DNA from: Thermoplasmatales archaeon
Lineage (GTDB): Archaea > Thermoplasmatota > E2 > DHVEG-1
DNA length: 21,638 nucleotides
Assembly (NCBI GenBank): GCA_023140035.1
Contig: JAGLML010000005.1
Span: 1-21,638 of the forward strand
Direction: 5' to 3'
The notes beneath the pieces were generated by a model. It was not told the DNA's origin, made no database searches, and was given only the letters and a program-made list of their open reading frames with translations. Numbering within the stretch: the stretch's first letter is position 1; each line of letters opens with the position of its first letter. This document shows positions 7,157 through 13,932 of the stretch, one piece after another. A program made the translations under genes and the position numbers.

Positions 7157-7795
7157 CTACTCCCCCAATTTACTTTTTAAATTATTTATTGCCTCCTTAA
7201 CATTTTCTGATTTAATAATATAAGAACCTGAAACAAACATATTTGCCCCTGCCTTATCAACAAGCTCAATCGTAGACTTGGTAATTCCGCCATCAACCTC
7301 TATATCCAACTTAGGTTTCTGATTTCTTAATTCTCTAATTTTTTCAACCATTTCTAGCAAAAATGGACTTCCATAAAACCCAGGGTTTACCGTCATTATT
7401 AATACCTGATCGATTCTATCAAGAAAGTCGAAGATTTTACTAACGGGAGTCTCAGGGTTCAAAACAAATCCAACTTTTTTGTCTTTACTTTTTACTTCAT
7501 CAATAATTTGATTATGGCTATGAGTTGATTCGTAATGCACTAGTACTGTATCGACCGTCTCGCCATATCTAGAAATCCAATCTTTGGGGTTTGCAACCAT
7601 TAAATGAGCTTCAAATTGACACGATGTTTTTGGCAGTTCAAAATCAAAATCAATCGAACTATTAGGAACAAACTTATTATCCATAAAATCAAGTTGAATT
7701 AAATCTACAAAGTCTTTTACTTTTAAAATTCGAGTCTCAAATTCTTCTTGCGTTTTTGCAATGATCGCAGGTATTATTGTTTTTTTTAATGTCAT
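7157..7795 (-). CDS. rpe: Ribulose-phosphate 3-epimerase family protein, divergent metal site
   Basis: A TIM-barrel protein of 212 residues with clear Rpe motifs: LDFMDNKFVPN (35-45), EAHLMVANP (62-70), GFVLNPETPV, LIMTVNPGFYGSPF (132-145), IEVDGGI (165-171) and VSGSYI. Rpe interconverts ribulose- and xylulose-5-phosphate using one metal held by His, Asp, His, Asp. Here Asp36, His64 and Asp168 are kept, but the first ligand His is Gln34, and the strand-1 serine signature PSILSAD reads PAIIAKT. The enzyme may use an altered metal site or prefer another sugar phosphate. ATG 7795 overlaps the stop of the upstream membrane gene as ATGA, so it is chosen over TTG 7804. Its place between zwf and tkt fits an epimerase. 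Confidence 0.82.
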   Translation of the reverse strand: MTLKKTIIPAIIAKTQEEFETRILKVKDFVDLIQLDFMDNKFVPNSSIDFDFELPKTSCQFEAHLMVANPKDWISRYGETVDTVLVHYESTHSHNQIIDEVKSKDKKVGFVLNPETPVSKIFDFLDRIDQVLIMTVNPGFYGSPFLLEMVEKIRELRNQKPKLDIEVDGGITKSTIELVDKAGANMFVSGSYIIKSENVKEAINNLKSKLGE

Positions 7796-8478
7796 AAATT
7801 CCAACTCGCGATAATTATAGATGCGTATAACAAAACTCCAAGTATAAAATACAAGGGTTCTCCTTCACGACCTTTAGGAATAGAATGTCGTATAACAGAA
7901 AACAATAGACCCCCAACAATAAAGCCTAGAAGAGCAGTTTGTATAAATGGGCTTATCTCAGTAAATATGAAACCTGAAAAAATCGCCCCAAATAAAGTGG
8001 ATAATGCAACGAAAAAGTTAACCTTATTTGAGACGTGTTGTTTAACTGGTAGGGTACTAACAGCAGTAAATATAACAATTGGAATAAAAAAGAGGATTAC
8101 CTGATTTAGTCCATGCCTTGTAAAATCTACAATAATCGTCCCTATGATAAAATGATACAGAAATAATGTTGCTTGATTTTCTATTGTGAGTCGCTCTTCA
8201 ATATGTGCCTCTGATGTATGTTGATAGATATATTTCTCAACAAGATGAACAAACGTAAATCCTACAAGTAGAAATACAAACAATATTTCATTTAATTCTA
8301 CAACGTTGATACTGAATTGAGGAATTAAATCTAAGAAAAGATAGGTTATAGCAAGTCCTGCTGAAAACGATATTATACGAGTATAGTAACTACCACATTT
8401 ATTTGAAATTCTCTCACTAAAGTATTGTACAATTCCAATAATTATTGAAAGTAGTATAGCAACAATTAGTATATTCAT
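7792..8478 (-). CDS. ZIP-like multi-pass membrane protein
   Basis: A 228-residue protein with about eight hydrophobic segments (roughly 2-20, 35-52, 63-82, 103-118, 126-144, 154-173, 178-196, 208-226). FSAGLAITYLFLDLIPQ in segment 2 recalls the ZIP metal-transporter family, as does a His/Glu-containing loop between segments 3 and 4 (HTSEAHIEE, 87-95). The His-rich metal motif expected in ZIP segment 4 is reduced to LYHF, so transport of divalent metal is uncertain. It lies inside the pentose phosphate operon with ATGA overlaps to zwf upstream and rpe downstream, so it is certainly co-translated with them. Metal supply or export of a pathway product are guesses. ATG 8478 is chosen over GTG 8487 because of the overlap. 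Confidence 0.6.
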   Translation of the reverse strand: MNILIVAILLSIIIGIVQYFSERISNKCGSYYTRIISFSAGLAITYLFLDLIPQFSINVVELNEILFVFLLVGFTFVHLVEKYIYQHTSEAHIEERLTIENQATLFLYHFIIGTIIVDFTRHGLNQVILFFIPIVIFTAVSTLPVKQHVSNKVNFFVALSTLFGAIFSGFIFTEISPFIQTALLGFIVGGLLFSVIRHSIPKGREGEPLYFILGVLLYASIIIASWNL

Positions 8479-9956
8479 TTTTTCCACTCATCCTTATGTG
8501 ATAAATCTGGGGTTACAATCCATTTTCTCCCCTCTCGTTTAAGAAGTTCTTCTGCTTCTTTTGGACCAGATGATCCTGCAGAATATAGACAAAGTTTGTT
8601 TCCTTTTCTAATATTATCTAAGATAGGATCAATTATTTTCCAACTTGTTTCATTTCCATCCCAACGTGTAAAAAGAGTTTGATCATCTATAAGTATGTCG
8701 TATAATAAGTGTTCATATGCTTCAGGAGTATTTAACCCAAATTTACATTTATGACAGAAATCCATTATTACAGGTTCAAGATTCATTCCATGGCCTGGTT
8801 GCTTTGAGTTAAAGAATATTGATATGCCCTCATAGGGCTGAATTCTTAGAGTTATAACATTTTGTTTTGGAGATTTATTATCCTTATAAAATAGGTCACA
8901 TGATATGTCCTTTAAAACAATATTTACTTCAGCATATTTTTTTCCAAGACGCTTACCGGTTCGAACGTAGAAGGGAACTCCTTTCCACCTATCGTTATTT
9001 ATTAGGAATTTAATCGCTGCAAAGGTTTCAGTTTTAGATGTTTTTGGAATATTTTCCTCATCTACATATGCAGGAACAGGTTCACCATTTATCATACCTC
9101 TCTTATATTGACCTATAACGACATCATCAGATTTTACCCGCTCTACTGCTCGTAATACTTTTACTTTTTCATCGCGAATATCATCAGGCTTCATTGATTT
9201 TGGCGGCTCCATTGCAGTGAGGGACAAAACCTGTAAAATATGATTTTGTACCATGTCTCGGATGGCGCCTGTTTTGTCATAATAACCTGCCCGAGTGCCA
9301 ACACCTAATGTTTCTGCAGTCGTTATCTGTATATTATCTACAAAATTCTTATTCCATGTCTGTTCAAAAATCGTATTTGCAAATCGAAACACCATGATAT
9401 TTTCAACTAGTTCTTTTCCAAGATAATGATCAATTCTATAGATATTGCTTTCATTGGAGACTGAAGAAATAAAGGAATTAAGGGTAGTGGCTGATTCTAA
9501 ATCGTGTCCAAATGGTTTTTCTATAATGATTCGCTTCCAACCAGCTCTTCTAAGGAAGTCGCTCGATTGAATTATTTCAACAACTGGTTTAAATAATGTT
9601 GGTGAAACTGCTAGATAAAATATTTTATTGTTAGTTTTTTGTCCAATCTTTTCTATAAAATTTCCAAAGAGTTTATGTTTTGGATTGTTGAAATCCAAAG
9701 AAAAATACGAAATGAGATTTTTGAATTTCTCAAGTGACTTTTTATTTGCATTAGTTATAAATTCATTGAAGTTTAAAAGATCATAAAACTGCTCTTTTGT
9801 AAGTTTTCTTCGAGCAACGCCAACTATTTGAGTGTTTTTACCTAATTTATTATTGTAATATAGTTTGTATAGAGCTGGAATTAATTTTCTTTTTGTCAGA
9901 TCCCCAGTTGCTCCAAAAATAATTAAAACCGTATCTTTAGCTTTTTTACCAGTCAT
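8475..9956 (-). CDS. zwf: Glucose-6-phosphate dehydrogenase, bacterial type
   Basis: A 493-residue enzyme that oxidises glucose-6-phosphate to 6-phosphogluconolactone, the first NADPH-making step. The coenzyme motif is IIFGATGDLTKRKLIPALY near the N-terminus, then VGVARR with arginines suited to NADP. EKPFG (146-150) and the substrate signature RIDHYLGKE (174-182) follow, with the helix containing GAIRDMVQNH. Length is normal for the Zwf family (about 490). This is the bacterial/eukaryotic enzyme, unrelated to the short-chain-type glucose-6-phosphate dehydrogenase of halophilic archaea. ATG 9956 is preferred because GAGG lies 6 bases before it; ATG 9974 is also open. It overlaps pgl by 11 bases and the ZIP-like gene by 4. 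Confidence 0.95.
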   Translation of the reverse strand: MTGKKAKDTVLIIFGATGDLTKRKLIPALYKLYYNNKLGKNTQIVGVARRKLTKEQFYDLLNFNEFITNANKKSLEKFKNLISYFSLDFNNPKHKLFGNFIEKIGQKTNNKIFYLAVSPTLFKPVVEIIQSSDFLRRAGWKRIIIEKPFGHDLESATTLNSFISSVSNESNIYRIDHYLGKELVENIMVFRFANTIFEQTWNKNFVDNIQITTAETLGVGTRAGYYDKTGAIRDMVQNHILQVLSLTAMEPPKSMKPDDIRDEKVKVLRAVERVKSDDVVIGQYKRGMINGEPVPAYVDEENIPKTSKTETFAAIKFLINNDRWKGVPFYVRTGKRLGKKYAEVNIVLKDISCDLFYKDNKSPKQNVITLRIQPYEGISIFFNSKQPGHGMNLEPVIMDFCHKCKFGLNTPEAYEHLLYDILIDDQTLFTRWDGNETSWKIIDPILDNIRKGNKLCLYSAGSSGPKEAEELLKREGRKWIVTPDLSHKDEWKK

Positions 9957-10659
9957 ATTTATCCTCAACTTCATTTCGATTAATATTTGTTAAAACGTAT
10001 GATTTTGTTAGCTCTAACACTAATTTTGCAGGACATTTTTCATAACTGAATTGACTATCTAGGAATTTTTCAAGCGCAAACTTTTTTTCCATTCCATTAA
10101 ACAGCAACACTCCAATATGACTTCTTTTTAGGAAAGTCTTTGAAACACTAACCCTCATGGGTGGCGGTTTAGGAGAATTTTCCACTAAAACGTAATATTC
10201 TGATTCGTCTTTTAATGCTGGACGCTCAGGAAATAATGATGCAATATGCCCATCTTCTCCTGAACTTAGCAATACAATGTCATATTTTCCACCATAATTC
10301 TTGATTTCTCCTTCATATTTCTTCAGTCCAAAATCAGTAGCATTTTTGTCAAAGATAAATGGATGAAGGTTGCCCTTGGGCATTACTTCTGATAATTCTT
10401 GCTTAATTAATCCAAAATTGCTTAGTTTATCATCAATAGGAACAAGTCTTTCGTCAACCATAAAAACATGGACCTTTTCCCAGATAATAGACTCCTCTTT
10501 CAATTTAGACAGAATGGGTGTAACACTTCGTCCACCAGGTAAACCAAGGTTGATAGAACCATTTTCATTTATCTCTTTAATTATTGATTTTTTCAAAATC
10601 TCCGAAGCTTTAGTGTAAATATCTTTCTTAAATATTATTTCTGAATTCATACGAAGCAT
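9946..10659 (-). CDS. pgl: 6-phosphogluconolactonase (DevB/SOL type)
   Basis: A 237-residue hydrolase opening 6-phosphogluconolactone to 6-phosphogluconate. It shows the glucosamine-6-phosphate-isomerase-like fold motifs of DevB-type Pgl: GLPGGRS (39-45), MVDERLVP with SNFGL (67-84), SSGEDGHIASLFP (132-144, with the catalytic-region His138) and RVSVS. The order gnd-pgl-zwf on one strand matches the pathway. No clear ribosome site precedes either ATG 10659 or the in-frame ATG 10650, so the start is uncertain by three codons; re-initiation after gnd, whose stop is 4 bases upstream, is likely. Confidence 0.93.
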   Translation of the reverse strand: MLRMNSEIIFKKDIYTKASEILKKSIIKEINENGSINLGLPGGRSVTPILSKLKEESIIWEKVHVFMVDERLVPIDDKLSNFGLIKQELSEVMPKGNLHPFIFDKNATDFGLKKYEGEIKNYGGKYDIVLLSSGEDGHIASLFPERPALKDESEYYVLVENSPKPPPMRVSVSKTFLKRSHIGVLLFNGMEKKFALEKFLDSQFSYEKCPAKLVLELTKSYVLTNINRNEVEDKYDW

Positions 10660-10663
10660 TCAT

Positions 10664-11569
10664 TTATTTTGTTTTTATTGGATGTCCACCAAATTCATTC
10701 CGCAAGGCATTCAATGTTCTATAGGCCATTGAGTTTTCATCTCTAGATGCATATCGAGCATGTAATGCGTAGGTGTTTACCGTAAATGGTACAGAATATT
10801 CCATAGCTTCAAGTGCTGCCCAGTGACCTTCGCCACTGTCCTTTACACAGCATGGTTCAATATGTTTTAAAGTTGAATCTTTATCGAATGCCTGTTCTGC
10901 CATTTGCATTAAAAATGAACTAATTATGCTGCCATGGTTCCATACATGGGCAATATTTTTTAGATCTAAATCGTTGAATCTCCCCTCAGCAAGTAATTCA
11001 AATCCCTCCGCAATTGCCTGCATCACTCCATACTCTATCGCATTGTGAACCATTTTAACGTAATGTCCGCTTCCGCTCTGCCCCATATATGCAAAGCCCT
11101 CATTGATACAGAGTGACTCCAGAAGTGGTTTCAAATATTCATAGGTTTTTTTGTCACCTCCAATCATCATACAATAGCCTTTAGTCGCACCGATAAGTCC
11201 TCCACTTACGCCGATGTCCATGAAGCTAATGCCTTTTTTCTCAAGTTCTTTATTTCTCCTTATGGAGTCATGAAAATTTGCATTACCGCCATCAATAAGA
11301 ATATCTCCATTAGAGAGATGTGGAGTAACCTTGTTAATCATATTTTCCGTAATTTCTCCAGCTGGCAGCATGATCCATACAATTTTTGGTGTATTTTCTA
11401 ATTGCTCCAATATATTCTCAATTGATGTTGAGGTAATAGCTCCTTTAGATGCTACTTCTTCCATTGGTCCAGAGGAACGATTCCAGACGGCTACTCGATG
11501 GTTGTTTTTGAGCAATCGAAGAACCATATTCTTGCCCATTTTTCCCAGTCCAATAAATCCAATCTCCAT
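10664..11569 (-). CDS. gnd: 6-phosphogluconate dehydrogenase, decarboxylating, short form
   Basis: About 301 residues, the short (roughly 300-residue) 6PGDH form rather than the 470-residue form. It oxidises and decarboxylates 6-phosphogluconate to ribulose-5-phosphate. Visible motifs are IGFIGLGKMGKNM (Rossmann), DIGVSGGLIGATKGYCMMIGG, and GHYVKMVHNAIEYGVMQAI with the catalytic Lys. After the second strand, VWNRSS carries Asn-Arg-Ser rather than an acidic residue, which suggests NADP preference, though some short-form enzymes use NAD. Frame opens at TTG 11590, overlapping the pgi stop, but ATG 11569 begins exactly at the conserved MEIGFIG and is taken here. It is followed by pgl after 4 bases. 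Confidence 0.93.
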   Translation of the reverse strand: MEIGFIGLGKMGKNMVLRLLKNNHRVAVWNRSSGPMEEVASKGAITSTSIENILEQLENTPKIVWIMLPAGEITENMINKVTPHLSNGDILIDGGNANFHDSIRRNKELEKKGISFMDIGVSGGLIGATKGYCMMIGGDKKTYEYLKPLLESLCINEGFAYMGQSGSGHYVKMVHNAIEYGVMQAIAEGFELLAEGRFNDLDLKNIAHVWNHGSIISSFLMQMAEQAFDKDSTLKHIEPCCVKDSGEGHWAALEAMEYSVPFTVNTYALHARYASRDENSMAYRTLNALRNEFGGHPIKTK

Positions 11570-11586
11570 ATTTTCACTATCTTTTT

Positions 11587-12861
11587 TCAATTTTTTTCAC
11601 CTTCCAATATTTTCCTTGTTTCAATTTTATAAGACTCAACATTTGGTTGATCAAAGGGGTTTACCTTAAGTAAAAACCCCAGATACATCATTTCCATCAT
11701 TTTTAGCTGTAAAAGTTGGCCAATTGATGATGGTGATTTATCGGGTAGAACAATTTCAATAAATGGGCGCTTACCCTTTCTAAACGCTGTTTTTACTCCC
11801 ACATAAATAGCATTCATGATTTTACTCATTTTTATTCCTTGCATTCCTTTAACCAATCTTGAATATTTTTGATAATTAGGGAGTATTATACTGCTGTTGT
11901 TTTTTTCAATGCTGACAAAAGAAGTGAATTTATCATATGGTCCACCTAAGTACAGTTGGGCCATAGAGTGAAGATCTGTTGACCCAATAGAAACAGTGGG
12001 TGTGATACCATTAAACACCTGCTTATATTCAATGTTGTATTCTTTTCCAATGCTTTCGCCCATCAATTGTCGATACCATTTTCCAATAGACTCTAAATCA
12101 ATACTGAATAAAAACAAATCATGAATATTTTTTTTCTGCTTAGCATGCAAATAAATTAAAGATGCGCTTAATGCAGCAGGATTTTTCCAACTATCAATAT
12201 TTAAACATTGATCACGTATTAATTTTGCACCCTTAAGAAGTTCCTCAATATCTATTCCTAACAAACCAAGAGGAAATAATCCCACAGGAGAAAATACTGA
12301 ATATCTGCCACCAACTTTTTTTGGTATTTTTAAAAGAGAAAAACCTTTTTCTTTAGCCAGACTCCAGAACTTTGAGTTCTCATCTGTTGTAACAACGACA
12401 TATTTTTCATAATCTTTCTTATATTTTTTTAACAGATCAATTAAGACTTCAAAATTCGCAATTGTTTCAGTAGTTCCACCCGATTTACTTATTCCATTTA
12501 TTAAGATATTTTCTCCTTTTTGTAATTCAGGTTCTACAATACTTATGATATTTTGTATTAAATCAGAATCTACTGTATCTGCATATAAAACCTTAATTTT
12601 TGTTTTTAATTGGTTATATTGTCTTCCTAAAATTGCTTCCTGTACGGCTATTGTACCAAGGTTGCTTCCACCAATACCAACAACAATCAGATATTTTGGA
12701 TTTAATTTCTTTTTTTCGTCTATGAGCATTTTCACTCGAGAAAGTGTGGCTAAATCACCAAGTAGATTAATTGATGCTCGATCATCATCATATGCTTTTT
12801 CTCTCGCAGCATTCATTCGTTCAATCTCTTGATTCAATTTTTGTAATGTTTTCTTAACCAA
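11587..12861 (-). CDS. pgi: Glucose-6-phosphate isomerase, SIS-domain type
   Basis: A 424-residue phosphoglucose isomerase interconverting glucose- and fructose-6-phosphate. Family motifs are VVGIGGSNLG, the SIS-domain phosphate loop SKSGGTTETIANF, GGRYSVFSPVGLFPLG, QLMGESIGKE, STDLHSMAQLYLGGP and the C-terminal NPFDQPNVESYK with the catalytic Lys. This is the bacterial/eukaryotic superfamily, not the cupin Pgi of Pyrococcus. The start is a problem: the first usable codon is TTG 12861, and the N-terminus is about 18 residues shorter than in related enzymes. The reading frame stays open upstream to 12961 with no ATG or GTG, and reads GDFSLG, resembling the D-[FY]-S motif at the family N-terminus. 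That stretch is also the start of the TnpB-type element lying antisense here. Confidence 0.92.
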   Translation of the reverse strand: MVKKTLQKLNQEIERMNAAREKAYDDDRASINLLGDLATLSRVKMLIDEKKKLNPKYLIVVGIGGSNLGTIAVQEAILGRQYNQLKTKIKVLYADTVDSDLIQNIISIVEPELQKGENILINGISKSGGTTETIANFEVLIDLLKKYKKDYEKYVVVTTDENSKFWSLAKEKGFSLLKIPKKVGGRYSVFSPVGLFPLGLLGIDIEELLKGAKLIRDQCLNIDSWKNPAALSASLIYLHAKQKKNIHDLFLFSIDLESIGKWYRQLMGESIGKEYNIEYKQVFNGITPTVSIGSTDLHSMAQLYLGGPYDKFTSFVSIEKNNSSIILPNYQKYSRLVKGMQGIKMSKIMNAIYVGVKTAFRKGKRPFIEIVLPDKSPSSIGQLLQLKMMEMMYLGFLLKVNPFDQPNVESYKIETRKILEGEKN

Positions 12862-12990
12862 TCCAAGCGAGAAATCTCCGACATTTATGTCGTGAGATGA
12901 ATCGCCTGGAACCCTAATAAAACACCGACAGGTGTTTTCTCCCCTTGAGGGGAAGCCACGTCATTTATGACGTGGAGGGGTGACGTTCTT
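12862..12990 (+). mobile_element. Orphan IS605/TnpB-type right end with multi-hairpin (omega-RNA-like) structure
   Basis: A G+C-richer insert between two minus-strand genes, holding four consecutive hairpins on the plus strand: CGACATTTATGTCG (12879-12892, extended by TCTC/GAGA); an 8-bp stem with loop GACA (12919-12938); CCCCTTGAGGGG (12941-12952); and a 9-bp stem with apex CATTTATG (12956-12975). It ends AGGGGTGAC. The strings AAGCGAGAAATC...GATGAATCGCC and GAAGC-hairpin-GAGGGG resemble the 3' scaffold of archaeal tnpB transcripts (from memory). The last part matches the hairpin at 1-34 with covarying stem bases. No tnpB or tnpA is present, so this is a remnant or a stand-alone guide-RNA-like unit; any guide would begin near 12985. 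It is antisense to the pgi leader. Confidence 0.6.
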
Positions 12991-13009
12991 TTTCAGAAAT
13001 GAGACTATT

Positions 13010-13017
13010 CTTATAAT
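13010..13017 (-). promoter_or_regulatory. Candidate TATA box for the pgi-gnd-pgl-zwf-zip-rpe-tkt operon
   Basis: ATTATAAG on the minus strand overlaps the stop codon of the LOG gene. Transcription from it would start near 12986, giving a leader of about 125 bases that carries the complement of the element's hairpins before the pgi start. Read-through from the upstream genes is equally possible, as all genes from 15586 to 5378 share one strand. Confidence 0.3.
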
Positions 13018-13697
13018 CAAAGGTGATTCTTTTCATATTGCACTTCTTTTCTTAGTGAAATTTTGTATTTCTTAAAATTCAGACAAATATCATCTCCTTT
13101 CAGATAACCTTCATGAAATTTTTTAATAATTCTAAAGGCATGATGACAATCTCTTGCTAAAAATAGAAGGTCGATATCTTTTTTGGATAAAAACCCTTGT
13201 TTCAATGGATTTCGCTCTACCCATTTTACAAATTCATTCCACATATCTCCCATTAGAATTATAGGTATATTGCAAATATGTTTAACTTGTACAAGTTGCC
13301 AGGTATATGCTAATTCTAATACCGTTCCAATACCTCCTGGGGCAATCACCACTGCATCAGAAAGCATCATAAATGTATCTAATCGTTCTGAGAAGCGTTC
13401 AAATTCCTTTTTAATGTCAAGGTGTCTATTAGTTTTTTGCTCTAATGAAATTTTAATGTTCAGGCCAATAGAATGAGTCTTATCATCCTTCCTTCCATGC
13501 ATATGTCCACTACTGGCAGCTTGCATTAGACCTGGACCACCACCAGTGACCACATCAATGTTTTCAGCGGCTATCATTTCAGCAAGTTTGTAAACTTCTT
13601 GGTATGCCGAATCATCTTTTTTTATCCTTGCCGAACCAAAAATAGCAACTCGAAAATGTTTTTGATATAACTCTCCCTCAATACTATCTATACCCAT
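13017..13697 (-). CDS. LOG-family nucleotide 5'-monophosphate phosphoribohydrolase
   Basis: A 226-residue Rossmann-like protein of the LOG/TIGR00730 family, often misnamed lysine decarboxylase. Motifs are VAIFGSAR (17-24), VTGGGPGLMQAAS (50-62) and VIAPGGIGTVLELAYTW (117-133), which include the PGGxGTxxE signature with Glu128. Family members cut nucleoside 5'-monophosphates into free base and ribose-5-phosphate; in plants and some bacteria this makes cytokinins. In this setting the ribose-5-phosphate product would feed the adjacent pentose phosphate genes, which is inference. A strong ribosome site (AGGAAGGA) precedes ATG 13697. It follows the broken kinase gene after 65 bases, on the same strand as the pgi operon. 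Confidence 0.85.
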   Translation of the reverse strand: MGIDSIEGELYQKHFRVAIFGSARIKKDDSAYQEVYKLAEMIAAENIDVVTGGGPGLMQAASSGHMHGRKDDKTHSIGLNIKISLEQKTNRHLDIKKEFERFSERLDTFMMLSDAVVIAPGGIGTVLELAYTWQLVQVKHICNIPIILMGDMWNEFVKWVERNPLKQGFLSKKDIDLLFLARDCHHAFRIIKKFHEGYLKGDDICLNFKKYKISLRKEVQYEKNHL

Positions 13698-13762
13698 GTG
13701 AAATCCTTCCTATACGTTAGATACATTATAATAAATAAGCCACGATTTTTTATTATACATAT

Positions 13763-13930
13763 TTATACCTCATTTTTAAAATTAAGCGAAAAAATTAATG
13801 TTGGTCTATTATTGTTCACACCTGCAACACCAAATTTTGTATTTGTACTACCAATATCTACACCCATGACATATGAAGAAAATTTTGTTTTTTGTATGTT
13901 CTTTTTAAATGATTTAACAACGTATTTCAT
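13763..13930 (-). pseudogene. N-terminal stub of a ROK-family sugar kinase (glucokinase-like)
   Basis: A 55-codon frame from ATG 13930 to TAA 13763 contains MGVDIGSTNTKFGVAGV (residues 22-38), the phosphate-1 (ATP-binding) signature of ROK/hexokinase-fold kinases, followed by a second-strand-like LIFSLNF. A complete ROK kinase has about 300 residues; only 65 bases separate this stop from the next gene and none of the missing domains (sugar site, zinc-binding CxCGxxGC motif) is present in any frame there. The gene therefore lost its 3' four-fifths by deletion. It begins 2 bases after the stop of the GH63-like hydrolase, so it was co-translated with it. A complete kinase there would have phosphorylated the released sugar to glucose-6-phosphate. 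Confidence 0.75.
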
Positions 13931-13932
13931 GC

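Noticed and set aside
8944..8966. GGTTCGAAC as a tRNA T-arm
   Set aside because: It lies within the conserved zwf coding sequence and no acceptor or anticodon stem surrounds it.
11331..11669. Plus-strand 112-codon frame over gnd/pgi
   Set aside because: Complete overlap with two well-conserved genes on the other strand; composition typical of an antisense shadow.
12862..12990. Hairpin cluster as a riboswitch or attenuator of the minus-strand operon, or a CRISPR repeat
   Set aside because: The related copy at 1-34 has the same plus-strand orientation without a minus-strand gene start to its left in view, and there is no repeat-spacer periodicity; an IS605-type end explains both better.
13017..13697. 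Lysine decarboxylase annotation for the LOG-family protein
   Set aside because: The PGGxGTxxE signature belongs to nucleotide phosphoribohydrolases; there is no PLP-enzyme motif.
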